A DNA stretch of 64,000 bases from Leucobacter sp. 7(1) (GCF_900163635.1 NZ_FUID01000004.1:62001-126000), one strand, 5' to 3'. Shown: positions 45,018-54,321, counted from the first letter of the stretch. Notes: generated by a model not told the origin, from the letters alone. Translations and numbers: made by a program.

Positions 45018-46045
45018 TACGCCAGCACCTCCAGTTCCGTCTCCTGCGCGAGTGCTGCCACTGCATGCTCAACGCGCAGCTCATCCCCGATGAGTTCAAG
45101 GGTCAGCTTGCCGAAGCTGCGGCCCCCCACGTCGGTAATCCCACCGTGCACAATGCTCACGCCCACGCCGCGCTCGGCGAGCGTCCGGAACACGACAGGC
45201 TGGTCCACGTCTCCGTCGCGGAAGGTGAGGCTCACGAGCCGGCCGCGGTGCCGCTCGCGGAGCTGCTCCAGGTGTGCGGCAGCGGGCTCACTCGGCAGCG
45301 CCGTCGCAACGAACTTGCGGGTAGTGTCGCTCTGTGGGGCAGAGAACACGTCAAAGACGCTGCCCTGTTCCACGGCACGGCCCCCGTCCATCACCGTGAC
45401 GCGGTCAGCGATCTCCCGCACAACCTCCATCTCGTGGGTAATGAGGACGATCGTGATTCCGAGCTCGTCGTTGACGCGTTTCAGGAGCGCGAGGACTTCT
45501 CGGGACGTCTCAGGATCAAGCGCACTTGTCGCTTCGTCCGCGAGCAGCACTCCCGGGCTCGTCGCGAGCGCACGAGCGATTCCGACACGCTGCTTTTGAC
45601 CGCCGGAGAGCTGATCGACATACGCGCCTGCGCGATCCTGCAGCCCAACAAAGGCGAGCAGCTCTGCCACGCGGGCGGGGCGTTCCGCCTTGGGGACCCC
45701 CGCAACGACAAGCGGGTATTCAACATTCTTCGCGACTGTTTTCGAGTGGAAGAGGTTGAACTGCTGGAAAATCATGCCGATCTGCGAGCGCACCCGACGG
45801 AGTTCACGCTCGGGCATCTGGCTGAGCTCATCGTCACCGATCTGGATCGTCCCACTGGTGGCGCGCTCGAGGCCGTTGATGAGCCGCAGCAGCGTGCTCT
45901 TCCCGGCGCCCGAGTACCCGATGATGGCGTGAATTTCGCCGGATTCGACGGTGATCGAGACGTCTTCGACGGCAACGATCTCCGGATCCTTCTTACCGCG
46001 GCCGGGGTAGCGCTTCCCGACTCCGCTGAGTTGCACGCGTGTCAC
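45017..46045 (-). CDS. metN: Methionine ABC transporter ATP-binding protein
   Basis: A 342-residue ATPase. Walker A is GYSGAGKS (43-50), the signature is LSGGQKQRVGIARAL, Walker B is GVLLADEATSALDPET, and the H-loop is VLITHEMEVV. A C-terminal NIL domain (about 260-342) binds methionine and inhibits transport when the cell is replete, as known for MetN. GTG at 46045 follows AAAGGA at 8 bases and matches the family start (VTRVQLSGVGKRY); the frame is open to 46150 without a signal. A hairpin separates it from metQ upstream. Confidence 0.95.
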   Translation of the reverse strand: MTRVQLSGVGKRYPGRGKKDPEIVAVEDVSITVESGEIHAIIGYSGAGKSTLLRLINGLERATSGTIQIGDDELSQMPERELRRVRSQIGMIFQQFNLFHSKTVAKNVEYPLVVAGVPKAERPARVAELLAFVGLQDRAGAYVDQLSGGQKQRVGIARALATSPGVLLADEATSALDPETSREVLALLKRVNDELGITIVLITHEMEVVREIADRVTVMDGGRAVEQGSVFDVFSAPQSDTTRKFVATALPSEPAAAHLEQLRERHRGRLVSLTFRDGDVDQPVVFRTLAERGVGVSIVHGGITDVGGRSFGKLTLELIGDELRVEHAVAALAQETELEVLA

Positions 46046-46129
46046 CCTGGGGGTCCTTTCGGTCGGTGTAGCCGCCACCGCGGGTGGGCGCGACGTGAGT
46101 CTATTGTCAGGGTTTGGGCCGGAACCAGA

Positions 46130-46170
46130 CGAATCGGGGCGGCGCGCCACATGCGCACCGCCCCGATTCG
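46130..46170 (-). terminator. Hairpin between metQ and metN
   Basis: A 17-bp stem with one G-T pair and a 7-base loop, 30 bases after the metQ stop. There is no T run, so it may end only part of the transcripts and leave the permease genes expressed at a lower level. Confidence 0.7.
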
Positions 46171-46199
46171 TGAGTTGCTCCGGCTCAGCCGGAACGAAG

Positions 46200-47090
46200 C
46201 TACTTGGTTGCCCGGTAGTCGTCCTCAGCCTGCTTCAGGGTCTTCGCGAGATCCTCGGCAGGCGTGTTCAGCAGCACTGCACCGTCGCCCACGTAGTCCT
46301 TCACGGCCTTCTGGACGTCGGCGTTGTTCTGGTAGATGTCAACGAGCTTGAGGTACGTCTCGTTGTCCTTGTCCTCGGCGCGTGCGGCGAAGATGTTCGT
46401 GTACGGCGCCGCAGCGACGTCGTCTGCACTGTCCGAGCCGAGCGAGTCGGAGAACTTCAGGCCGGAGGGCTCAACGAAGTCGTTGTTCACGACACCCGCG
46501 TCGACGTCGGGCAGCGCGCCCGGGATGCCAGCTGCGTCGAGCTCGGTGACCTTGACCTTAGACTTGTCCGCGAGGATGTCATCGAGCGTGGAGCCGGAGT
46601 TGCCGCCGTCCTTGAGCTCGATGAGGCCGAGCTTCTGGAGCACGAGCAGGGCACGGGCACGGTTGGACTCATCGTTCGGTACTGCGACGGTGCCACCCTC
46701 GGGAATGTCCTCAAGCGACGCGTGCTTCGAGGAAAACACGTTCATCGGGTAGATCACCGTCGAGCCGAGCGCCACGAGGTCATCATCTGCGTCAACATTG
46801 TGCGACGCGAGGAACGCAATGTGCTGGAACTGGTTGAGGTCGAGTTCGCCCTCGCTCAGCAGCGGGTTCGGCTGCGGGTACTCGGCGAAATCAACGATCT
46901 CAACCGTGATGCCTTCGTCGGCAGCCGCATCGATGAAGGTGTCCCAGTACGGCTGTCCACCGGGGACGACACCGATCTTGACGGTCGTGTCCTCGGCTGC
47001 GGGGCTGGCGCACCCGGCCAGGGCCGTGGTCGCGGCCAGTGCGAGCGCGGTCAGTGAAGCGGCGAGGATGCCGCGCTTCCGGATCGTCAT
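46200..47090 (-). CDS. metQ: Methionine-binding lipoprotein
   Basis: A 296-residue NlpA/MetQ substrate-binding protein. A signal peptide with RKR and a hydrophobic core ends at the lipobox LAGC, with Cys27 to be lipidated. The mature part has KIGVVPGGQPYWDTF, FAEYPQPNPLLSEGELDLNQFQH, and VPNDESNRARALLVLQKLGLI, all usual for MetQ. ATG at 47090 follows GAGGA at 5 bases; ATG at 47105 is less likely. It leads metQ-metN-metI. No SAM riboswitch was seen upstream. Confidence 0.95.
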   Translation of the reverse strand: MTIRKRGILAASLTALALAATTALAGCASPAAEDTTVKIGVVPGGQPYWDTFIDAAADEGITVEIVDFAEYPQPNPLLSEGELDLNQFQHIAFLASHNVDADDDLVALGSTVIYPMNVFSSKHASLEDIPEGGTVAVPNDESNRARALLVLQKLGLIELKDGGNSGSTLDDILADKSKVKVTELDAAGIPGALPDVDAGVVNNDFVEPSGLKFSDSLGSDSADDVAAAPYTNIFAARAEDKDNETYLKLVDIYQNNADVQKAVKDYVGDGAVLLNTPAEDLAKTLKQAEDDYRATK

Positions 47091-47289
47091 GAGGTCCTCA
47101 TTCATTCTGCTGGTGCGCGGCGACTGTCGCTGCGCGGAACACCTCTAGCTTCAGGCATGTTCCCCGCCACGCGGTAATCCGCGTGTCATACTCCGTCATC
47201 CTCGTGGGATACTGGGGTGTGACGCTACAGCGTCCCGGCGGGCAGGCCGACACAACTTTCACCACCGTTTGGAAGGACCCTCCGTTCAT

Positions 47290-48729
47290 ATGAACCAGCG
47301 TGCTGATGCTCACCTTGACGATTGGAAGGCGAAGCAGGAACTCGCAGAGCGGATGATCCCGCTCATCGGCCAGCTGTACCGCGACCACGATGTGGTCATG
47401 TCGGTACACGGCCGCAGCCTGGTCGGACGCTCCCCCATCGACATCATCCGCGCGCACAGCTTTGCGCGGAAGATCGACGACGTTGAGCTGCCGCTCGAGG
47501 AGACCTCCGCAATCGTCGAGGCGCTCGCCACGATCCAGCCCGGGCCGGCCTCGGTCGATCTGGCCCTGCTTGCCAATGGCTTCCGCGCCGCAGCTGGTGA
47601 CGACCTGGAGGCGTACCTCCGCGAGGTGCTGGCTCCCGCAATCGGCGCCGAAGCCGGCACCGGCACCGACGTCGTGCTCTACGGCTTTGGCCGGATCGGA
47701 CGTCTGCTCGCTCGCATCATCATCGACCACTCGGGCAGTGGCAACGGCCTGAACCTCCGCGCCATCGTGGTGCGCAAGGGATCGGAAAATGATCTTGTCA
47801 AGCGCGCCAACCTGCTACGCCGCGATTCTGTCCACGGCCCATTCAACGGCACCATCAAGGTACTCGAGGACGAGAACGCGATCGTCGCGAACGGCGTGCG
47901 CATTCAGGTGATCTACTCGAACGATCCGGCGAGCGTTGACTACACGCAGTACGGCATCGAGAACGCCATTCTCGTCGACAACACGGGCAAGTGGCGCGAC
48001 GCCGAGGGCCTCGGCCAGCACCTGCAGAACCAGGGTATTGCCCGCGTTCTACTGACTGCACCGGGCAAGGGCGACATGCTCAACGTCGTGTACGGCGTGA
48101 ACAACGATCAGATCACCGACGCGCAGCAGATCATCAGCGCCGCGTCCTGCACCACGAACGCGATCACCCCCGTGCTCAAGGTGCTGAATGACGAGTTCGG
48201 TGTCAAGCGCGGCCACGTCGAAACTGTGCACTCCTACACAAACGACCAGAACCTGATCGATAACTTCCACAAGGGCGACCGTCGTGGCCGTTCGGCGGCA
48301 CTCAACATGGTGTTGACCGAGACCGGCGCAGCAAAGGCAGTTGCGAAGGCGCTGCCCGAGTTCGAGGGCAAGCTCACAGGCAACGCGATCCGCGTTCCCA
48401 CTCCCAACGTTTCGATGGCTGTGCTGAACCTGCAGCTTGAGCGCGAGACCACGAGCGAAGAGATCAACACGCTGCTCCAGCAGGTCTCGCTGACCGGGGC
48501 GCTGCGCACGCAGATCGACTTCGTAGAGTCCGCAGAGATCGTCTCCAGCGACTTCGTCGGATCGAACCGTGCAGGCATCGTTGACGGCCTCGCCACGATC
48601 GTGACCGAAGACTCGGCCGTTGTGTACGTCTGGTACGACAACGAGTACGGCTACAGCTGCCAGGTTGTTCGCGTGATCGAGCAGCTCGCGGGCAGCCACC
48701 CGGCGCATCTGCCGGCACTCACGGCGTAG
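47290..48729 (+). CDS. gap: Glyceraldehyde-3-phosphate dehydrogenase, long type
   Basis: A 479-residue GAPDH with an N-terminal extension of about 125 residues before the NAD-binding domain (VLYGFGRIGRLLARI, 130-144). The catalytic cysteine is Cys287 in SAASCTTNAITP, with the paired His in VETVHSYTNDQNL. The length and extension match the second actinobacterial type (GapB/Gap2-like), often linked to gluconeogenesis rather than glycolysis, so the direction of use here is open. Asn/Asp after RKG suggests NAD or NADP use cannot be fixed by eye. The ATG at 47290 was preferred over TTG at 47269. It is divergent from metQ. Confidence 0.93.
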   Translation: MNQRADAHLDDWKAKQELAERMIPLIGQLYRDHDVVMSVHGRSLVGRSPIDIIRAHSFARKIDDVELPLEETSAIVEALATIQPGPASVDLALLANGFRAAAGDDLEAYLREVLAPAIGAEAGTGTDVVLYGFGRIGRLLARIIIDHSGSGNGLNLRAIVVRKGSENDLVKRANLLRRDSVHGPFNGTIKVLEDENAIVANGVRIQVIYSNDPASVDYTQYGIENAILVDNTGKWRDAEGLGQHLQNQGIARVLLTAPGKGDMLNVVYGVNNDQITDAQQIISAASCTTNAITPVLKVLNDEFGVKRGHVETVHSYTNDQNLIDNFHKGDRRGRSAALNMVLTETGAAKAVAKALPEFEGKLTGNAIRVPTPNVSMAVLNLQLERETTSEEINTLLQQVSLTGALRTQIDFVESAEIVSSDFVGSNRAGIVDGLATIVTEDSAVVYVWYDNEYGYSCQVVRVIEQLAGSHPAHLPALTA

Positions 48730-48780
48730 TCTCGAACTACCGAACCGAACGCACCACCGCTCGACAGAAAGGAACGCAAG

Positions 48781-49626
48781 ATGTCGGAGAAATACCTCAT
48801 CGGAGTTGACGGATCTGAGCAGAGCCGCGTCGCGCTCGCCTGGGGGCTCGCCCGAGCCACCGAGCGGGGTGCCACCGTGCAGCTGCTCCACGTTGCGGAC
48901 GACTCGTTCCTCTCGGAGAGCGTCGCGTTCCTGTCGGAGGCGCAGAAGGCATCCGAGCAGATGCTCGAGGCCGAGGTGGCGTATGCGCGCACCCTCGGTT
49001 TCACGGGCGAGATCTCCGGGTCCGCGGTTGTGGGGCACCCCATCGCCGAGGTCGAGGAGGCCTCGAAGACCGCCGATCTGCTGATCCTGGGTCAGCACAG
49101 CGGAACGCGGTTTGCCGGGTCGTTCTTCGGCACCCGGGCCGTGAAGGTCGCGGCGACGGCGCACTGCCCCGTCGCCGTGATCCCGAATCTCGACGCGCGC
49201 CCCAACGCGGGTGTTGTTGTCGGGATCGACGGCTCGGAGGCGTCACAGCGGGCCATCGCGTACGCCGCTGAAGAGGCGTCGTTCCGAGGCGTCCCCCTCA
49301 TCGCGGTGTACGCGTGGATGCCGCCGCTCACGCCCGGTCTCGAATACCTCTGGAGCGAGGAGCTTGTTGAATCGCAGCGCTCGGCCGCGGAAGAGGCGAT
49401 TGCGATCGGCGTCGCAGGTCTCGCAGGCCGCTACCCGGATCTCGAGGTCAAGCGTGAGATTGTGCAGTCGCCCCCGGTTGCTGCGCTCGTGCAGGCCGCC
49501 GAGGGGGCCGAGCTCCTTGTTGTGGGCAGCCGTGGCCGCGGCGGGATCTCCCGTCTGCTGCTCGGCTCGGTCAGCCACGGCGTGCTCCAGGCGTTGCCGT
49601 GCCCGGTGATTGTCACCCGCGCATAG
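48781..49626 (+). CDS. Universal stress protein, tandem domains
   Basis: A 281-residue protein made of two UspA domains. The first begins YLIGVDGSEQSRVALAWGLARA, the second GVVVGIDGSEASQRAIAYAAEE. The second has a full ATP-binding motif, GSRGRGGISRLLLGSVSHGV; the first has a partial form (GQHSGTRFAGSFFGTRAVKVA) in which the Gly pattern is less complete. Such proteins are induced under stress or dormancy and bind ATP. ATG at 48781 follows AGGAA. It comes 51 bases after the GAPDH gene on the same strand and may share its transcript. Confidence 0.92.
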   Translation: MSEKYLIGVDGSEQSRVALAWGLARATERGATVQLLHVADDSFLSESVAFLSEAQKASEQMLEAEVAYARTLGFTGEISGSAVVGHPIAEVEEASKTADLLILGQHSGTRFAGSFFGTRAVKVAATAHCPVAVIPNLDARPNAGVVVGIDGSEASQRAIAYAAEEASFRGVPLIAVYAWMPPLTPGLEYLWSEELVESQRSAAEEAIAIGVAGLAGRYPDLEVKREIVQSPPVAALVQAAEGAELLVVGSRGRGGISRLLLGSVSHGVLQALPCPVIVTRA

Positions 49627-49723
49627 CGCGATCTTCTCCGGCGCGAGTGGGGCGGGGTTCGTCGAGAGTTTCGGCGGACCCCGCCCCATTCCGTGTAACG
49701 CCCCCTTACGAAAGGCAGCATCA

Positions 49724-50398
49724 ATGTCGCAGGACACGAACCCTCATCCTGACACCCAGATTCGCATCGAACGGGTGCTCACCGCAGGCACGATCGGTGC
49801 CGGCCGACCGGGGCTCCCCGCTGCGGGAGTCTTCCTGGAAAACAACGTGTGGCTCGTCGGCGATGATGCCCGGGTCCTGGTCATCGATGCCGCGCATGAC
49901 GCCGCAGCCATCGCGGACGCCGTGGGCGATCGTGAGACGCTCGGGATCCTCCTGACCCACGGTCATGAAGACCACGTAAACGCCGCGTTGGATCTGGCGC
50001 AGCGACTCGACACCCACCTGTACCTCCACCCGGCCGATCTGTTCATCTGGGCAGACACCCACGGCGACGCGCTCCCCGATTTCGAGCTCGCCGACGGAGC
50101 CGTGTTTCAGGTTGGCGACGTCGAGCTTGTGACACGCCATACGCCGGGGCACACGCCCGGTTCAGTGTGTTTTGTCGCTCCCGCGCTCGGCACTGTGTTC
50201 TCGGGCGACACGCTGTTTCAGGGCGGTCCGGGGGCGACGCGTTGGGAGTATTCGAGCTTCCCTGAAATCATCGCATCCATCCAGCGCGAACTGTTTACGC
50301 TCCCCTCAGACATGAGCGTGCAACCCGGTCACGGGGCCGGCACCACCGTGGGGAACGAGCAGCCGGCTCTGGACGCCTGGGTGGCGCGGGGGCAGTAG
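49724..50398 (+). CDS. MBL-fold metallohydrolase (glyoxalase II-like)
   Basis: A 224-residue metallo-beta-lactamase-fold enzyme. The dinuclear site is seen as THGHEDHV (His79, His81, Asp83, His84), HTPGHTPGS, FSGDTLF and PGHG, in the order of the glyoxalase II/hydrolase group. The substrate is unknown; thioester hydrolysis is possible. ATG at 49724 lies about 8 bases after AAAGG; the frame is open to 49610 through the intergenic region. It is between the stress protein and an efflux permease. Confidence 0.92.
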   Translation: MSQDTNPHPDTQIRIERVLTAGTIGAGRPGLPAAGVFLENNVWLVGDDARVLVIDAAHDAAAIADAVGDRETLGILLTHGHEDHVNAALDLAQRLDTHLYLHPADLFIWADTHGDALPDFELADGAVFQVGDVELVTRHTPGHTPGSVCFVAPALGTVFSGDTLFQGGPGATRWEYSSFPEIIASIQRELFTLPSDMSVQPGHGAGTTVGNEQPALDAWVARGQ

Positions 50399-50480
50399 CA
50401 CTCAGGTAGTCTTGCCGGGTTGCATCGCCGCGCTCGCTGCCGCGGCTCGCGGGGTGCGCGCCCTCTCCGAAAGGCCGCTC

Positions 50481-51719
50481 ATGCCCCCGCTTTCTCCGCT
50501 GCGCCGCACGCTTGCGTTATTCGCCCTGGCCCTCGGTGGGTTCGGGATCGGCGTGACCGAGTTCGCAACAATGGGACTGCTTCCCGACATCGCGCGGGAT
50601 TTGATCCCCGGCTTCGACGCCGCACCCGAAGCGGGAATTGCGCACGCCGGTATCTTGATCACCGCGTATGCCCTGGGTGTAGTGGTGGGGGCGCCCACCT
50701 TTGCGGTGTTCGCGGCACGCGCATCGCAAAGCACGCTCACGTTCTGGCTCCTGGGCCTATTCATCGTGGGGACCGTAGCGTCGGCGTGCATGCCGAGCTT
50801 TGGCTCACTCGCGCTGTTCCGCTTCATCGCGGCACTGCCACACGGTGCCTACTTTGGCGTGGCGTCCTTGCTCGCGGCCCGAATCATGGGGCCTGGAAAG
50901 CAGGGGCAGGGGATTGCGCTCGCGCTCTCGGGTCTGACGATCGCCAACGTCATTGGGGTCCCGCTCGCGACCTGGCTGGGCCAATTCGCCGGCTGGCGTT
51001 GGGCGTACATCCTTGTCGCCGTGATCTTTTCGGCGACACTCATGCTCGGTCTGGCAGTGCTTCCGCGAGTACCCGGCAATCCGGATCGCCATCCGTCCCG
51101 TGAAATCGCGGCGTTGCGGAATCCGCGGATCTGGATCATGGTTGCCGTTGGGGCGATCGGCTTCGGAGGTTTCTTTGCGGTGTACTCGTACATCGCCGAG
51201 GTCACGACGCGCGTTGCAGGAATGCCCGCGGAATCGGTTCCGTGGGTGCTCGCCTGCCTCGGGGTCGGGATGACACTCGGGAATCTCCTGGGAGGCTGGG
51301 CCAGCGACCGGAATCCGCCCCTGGCCGTGATCGGCGGCTTTGTGGCGCTTGTCATCTCGTTGAGCGCCTACGCTGTTTTCGCCACCGGACCCGCCGCACT
51401 TATCGCACTGGCGTTCACAATTGGGATCACCTCCTCCGTCCTGGTGCCCTCGATCCAGGCGCGACTGATTCGGATCTCGGGTGACGCCGCGCTGCTCGGC
51501 GCCGCGCTGAATCACGCCGCGTTCAACGTGGGCAATAGCCTCGGTGCGTGGCTGGGCGGGCTCGTCATTGCGGCCGGGCTTGGTTATCTGGCCCCGGGGT
51601 GGGTCGGCGCGGGTCTCGCCGCGGGCGGTCTGGTCCTGGCGCTCATCAGCTTCGGGGTGGAGCGGCGCGACAAGGCCCGCAGCCTGGATACCGCGGGCCT
51701 CGCCGTCGTGTCCCGCTAG
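50481..51719 (+). CDS. MFS permease (DHA1, AraJ/CmlR-like)
   Basis: A 412-residue transporter with twelve predicted membrane segments. The start LRRTLALFALALGGFGIGVTEFATMGLLPDIA is characteristic of the DHA1 drug:H+ or sugar efflux branch that includes AraJ and chloramphenicol exporters. RFIAALPHGAYFGVASLLAARIMGP and GGWASDRNPP carry the family's loop motifs. The substrate is unknown. ATG at 50481 follows AAAGG. Its stop overlaps by four bases the stop of the convergent flavin reductase gene. Confidence 0.9.
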   Translation: MPPLSPLRRTLALFALALGGFGIGVTEFATMGLLPDIARDLIPGFDAAPEAGIAHAGILITAYALGVVVGAPTFAVFAARASQSTLTFWLLGLFIVGTVASACMPSFGSLALFRFIAALPHGAYFGVASLLAARIMGPGKQGQGIALALSGLTIANVIGVPLATWLGQFAGWRWAYILVAVIFSATLMLGLAVLPRVPGNPDRHPSREIAALRNPRIWIMVAVGAIGFGGFFAVYSYIAEVTTRVAGMPAESVPWVLACLGVGMTLGNLLGGWASDRNPPLAVIGGFVALVISLSAYAVFATGPAALIALAFTIGITSSVLVPSIQARLIRISGDAALLGAALNHAAFNVGNSLGAWLGGLVIAAGLGYLAPGWVGAGLAAGGLVLALISFGVERRDKARSLDTAGLAVVSR

Positions 51720-52252
51720 TTCGCGACCGCGTCGCCCAGCCCGCGGAACTTCCGGTCAATGTGCACCATGGGCTCGGCGTCCTCACCGAACACGGCACCG
51801 AGAATCTCGGCCACGACGATCACGGAGGATCCAACCTCGAGGGAGTGCAGGGTACGGCAGCGGAGCGCAACCCGAGTGTTCGGGAGGTAGGGTTCGCCCG
51901 TGGTAAGTTCGCGCCACCCCTGTTCTGGGATGAATCGCTCGGTTCCCGAAACCGCGAAGGTGGCTGCGATGCCCGCGTGCCGGGAGTCCAGCAGGTGAAC
52001 CACATAGCTGTCGGCGTGCAGCAGGCCGCCCGCGCTTCCGGTCGCACGGGTGACCGAAAACGACAGCGCGGGCGGATCGATCCCCACCGAGGACACGCTG
52101 GACGCGGTGAGGCCCACCGGACCGTCAGGCGTCTGCGCGGTGATCAGCGATACACCCGCCGGGTGGTGCCGGAACGCCGCTTTGAGCGCGTCGGCACCGG
52201 ACGTTCCTGCCGCATCGAATACGGCTGTTCCCGTCGCGTCAGTCTCGTTCAC
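51716..52252 (-). CDS. Flavin reductase family protein
   Basis: A 178-residue member of the FMN-binding split-barrel flavin reductase family. LKAAFRHHPAGVSLITAQTPDGPVGLTASSVSSVGIDPPALSFSV carries the usual FMN-contacting parts, and LLHADSYVVHLLD and the closing FRGLGDAV also fit. These enzymes reduce flavins with NAD(P)H, often for a partner monooxygenase; none is seen next to it. GTG at 52252 follows GGAG at 7 bases. It is divergent from glutathione peroxidase. Confidence 0.9.
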   Translation of the reverse strand: MNETDATGTAVFDAAGTSGADALKAAFRHHPAGVSLITAQTPDGPVGLTASSVSSVGIDPPALSFSVTRATGSAGGLLHADSYVVHLLDSRHAGIAATFAVSGTERFIPEQGWRELTTGEPYLPNTRVALRCRTLHSLEVGSSVIVVAEILGAVFGEDAEPMVHIDRKFRGLGDAVAN

Positions 52253-52381
52253 TCGTGCACTCCATCTCTGTTCGCGCCGTCCGCGCGCGGGCGGCGAGGG
52301 CTCATGCGGCTTCGGGCCACCTCAGCTGCAACGTGTGGGCTTCCGGGCGCATTCCCCGGTGACGCCACCTCCGATCCAGCG

Positions 52382-52387
52382 TACTCT
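52382..52387 (+). promoter_or_regulatory. -10 box (TACTCT), leaderless start of glutathione peroxidase
   Basis: TACTCT ends 6 bases before the ATG at 52394. GGTGAC, 17 bases upstream of the box, is a possible -35 element. Confidence 0.5.
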
Positions 52388-52393
52388 GGGGGT

Positions 52394-52879
52394 ATGCGTC
52401 TCACTGAAGTGCCCCTCACCACTATCGACGGCACCCGCACCTCCCTCGCCGAATATGGGGACCGGGCGATCCTGATCGTCAACGTCGCCTCGAAGTGCGG
52501 TATGACGCCGCAGTATGCGCAGCTTGAAGAGTTGCAGCAGCGATATGCCGATCGCGGGTTCACAGTGCTCGGCGTGCCCTGCAATCAGTTCATGGGACAA
52601 GAACCGGGAAGTTCGGAGGACATTCAGACGTTCTGCGCGGTGAACTACGGAGTGACGTTTCCCATGCTCGAGAAGACAAAGGTCAACGGGCGGCACTCCC
52701 ATGCGCTCTACCGGATCCTGCGCGAGACCAACGACGCCGCCGGCCGGAGCGGGCGCGTGCGCTGGAACTTCGAAAAGTTTCTCGTGGCCCCCGGCGGCGA
52801 GATCTCCCGCTTCCGCTCCGCAGTCGAGCCTACCGACCCTGCGGTGATTGCAGCGATCGAAGCGGCGCTCCCCCGGTAG
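52394..52879 (+). CDS. Glutathione peroxidase family thiol peroxidase
   Basis: A 161-residue peroxidase of the glutathione peroxidase fold. The catalytic triad is Cys35 (NVASKCGMTPQY), Gln69 (CNQFMGQEPG) and Trp124 (RWNFEKFLV). Cys81 in DIQTFCAVNYG lies where bacterial members have a resolving cysteine, so electrons probably come from thioredoxin rather than glutathione. It reduces hydrogen or lipid peroxides. The start is supported by a -10 box 6 bases upstream. Confidence 0.93.
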   Translation: MRLTEVPLTTIDGTRTSLAEYGDRAILIVNVASKCGMTPQYAQLEELQQRYADRGFTVLGVPCNQFMGQEPGSSEDIQTFCAVNYGVTFPMLEKTKVNGRHSHALYRILRETNDAAGRSGRVRWNFEKFLVAPGGEISRFRSAVEPTDPAVIAAIEAALPR

Positions 52880-52937
52880 TGCTCGGCTGTTCGCTGCGCG
52901 CGGAGTCCGGAGGCGGTGGTTTTTCCGCGTCGGAGCG

Positions 52938-52943
52938 TATTAT
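52938..52943 (+). promoter_or_regulatory. -10 box (TATTAT), leaderless start of DUF4031 gene
   Basis: TATTAT ends 6 bases before the GTG at 52950, with no Shine-Dalgarno sequence between. Confidence 0.5.
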
Positions 52944-52949
52944 CGTGCG

Positions 52950-53228
52950 GTGACCATTCTGATCGATTCGCCGACTTGGCCCGCCCACGACCGACTGTGG
53001 GCACACCTTGTCAGTGACGCGTCGCTCACTGAGCTCCACGAGTTCGCCGCGGCCAACGGAATCCCCGCACGCGGCTTCGACCACGACCACTACGACGTCC
53101 CCGAGGAGCTCCACGCACGCCTGATCGTGGCCGGTGCCGTGTTCGTGACGGGGAACGAACTCGTCCGCAGACTGATCGCGTCCGGGCTGCGCGTCCGCGC
53201 CCGAGATCGTGCCCACGTTCCACGTTGA
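52950..53228 (+). CDS. DUF4031 family protein
   Basis: A 92-residue soluble protein of the DUF4031 family. It begins VTILIDSPTWPAHDRLWAHL and has HEFAAANGIPARGFDHDHYDVPE, both standard family wording with several conserved His/Asp residues that might bind metal. The role is unknown. GTG at 52950 is preferred over the upstream open frame because of the TATTAT box 6 bases before it. It follows glutathione peroxidase and faces the oxidoreductase gene. Confidence 0.88.
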   Translation: MTILIDSPTWPAHDRLWAHLVSDASLTELHEFAAANGIPARGFDHDHYDVPEELHARLIVAGAVFVTGNELVRRLIASGLRVRARDRAHVPR

Positions 53229-53282
53229 GTGGCGCGAGAGATACATCCCACCTCGCGCCGAGTCCCCTGCCGCACCCACCCT

Positions 53283-54194
53283 TTACCGCGAGCTCAGGTC
53301 CGGAACGGCGCCCAGCGGCACCAGATCAGCCATCGTGTGAACGGCCACGTCAGCGTGCCGCATGAGGGCGTCGGCCCCCAGCGCGGCAAGCACCCCGGTG
53401 GCGTGTGATTGCCCGCGTCCGCGCGCGCTGATCTGGGCCCCTGTGCGGCGGTTCACCCCGATGAGGCTCCACCTGTCGTCACCCCAGTGGGGTGCGCGGG
53501 CGAGCAACGGCGCGAGCTTCGGCACGCGCCCCACCCAGCCGAGCGCCCGAGTCGTGGCGCGATCCCCCACGGCAAGGTAGCTGCGAACTGTGATTGCCTG
53601 CGCCGGATCCGCAAGCACGTGGTCCGGGAAGTCTGCGCGCAAGTACCGCCGGATCCCTCGTTCCGCTGGCAACATGCGGTGTTCGCGGAAATTCAAGACG
53701 GGGTGGCCCTCCGGAGGCTGAAACACCGGCTGACCCGCGAGCCCGGCAGTCCAGGTGACCGCTGCTGGGCCGTGCTGTTCGCCGGTTCCCAGAATCACCG
53801 CAAGGTCGACCGAATCTCCTGGGACGGTCGGCAGCGCCGCGATCAGCATCGTACTCAGCCCGGGCACGAGCCCGGCACCGAGCAGGACGCGCTGGCTCGG
53901 TGCCGCCGCCGCACGCATCTCGGCGAGGGCACGACCTGTTGCGGACACGTCAAGATAGGCGGCGGGGGCCGCGGCTTGGATCAGGCGGACATCCTCGACA
54001 CCCGAAGTATTGACGACGAGATCGTGATTCCCAGCGAGTCGATGCACAGCATCGAATCCGGAGGGCCTAGTCAGATCGATGGCCGCGCTGCGACTCCGCC
54101 GGCTCCCCCCGGTGACATCCCACCCCCGGGACCGGAGCTCTGCGCTGACAACCTGGCCCACGGCCCCGGTGGCCCCAACTACCAATGCTCTCAT
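53283..54194 (-). CDS. NAD(P)-binding oxidoreductase (saccharopine dehydrogenase-like)
   Basis: A 303-residue protein with an N-terminal Rossmann motif ALVVGATGAVGQVVSAELR (3-21) and a following strand GWDVTGGSRR. The layout resembles saccharopine dehydrogenase-like or NAD-dependent epimerase-like proteins of unknown substrate: a dinucleotide domain, then a second domain with LGAGLVPGLSTML (around 106-118). ATG at 54194 matches the motif start; the frame is open to 54302. It is divergent from a TetR gene with paired palindromes in between, so the TetR protein probably controls it. Confidence 0.8.
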   Translation of the reverse strand: MRALVVGATGAVGQVVSAELRSRGWDVTGGSRRSRSAAIDLTRPSGFDAVHRLAGNHDLVVNTSGVEDVRLIQAAAPAAYLDVSATGRALAEMRAAAAPSQRVLLGAGLVPGLSTMLIAALPTVPGDSVDLAVILGTGEQHGPAAVTWTAGLAGQPVFQPPEGHPVLNFREHRMLPAERGIRRYLRADFPDHVLADPAQAITVRSYLAVGDRATTRALGWVGRVPKLAPLLARAPHWGDDRWSLIGVNRRTGAQISARGRGQSHATGVLAALGADALMRHADVAVHTMADLVPLGAVPDLSSR

Positions 54195-54305
54195 CGAGTG
54201 TTCCGTTCTGCGTTGACATGCCCCGGTACCAGCAGCCTGCGTTGAGGAATCGAACCCCGGGTGACGAGAATTCTGATCGGCAATACAACGGGTCTCATAC
54301 AATCT

Positions 54306-54321
54306 CCAAACAAGTATTTGG
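54306..54321. promoter_or_regulatory. Putative TetR operator, copy 1
   Basis: CCAAACAAGTATTTGG, with a further flanking T/A pair, is an inverted repeat of CCAAA/TTTGG. It shares sequence and length with a second copy 45 bases to the right. Confidence 0.55.

Noticed and set aside
47091-47289. Possible SAM riboswitch before metQ
   Set aside because: The region was read for SAM-I/II type conserved cores and a terminator pair; none was seen.
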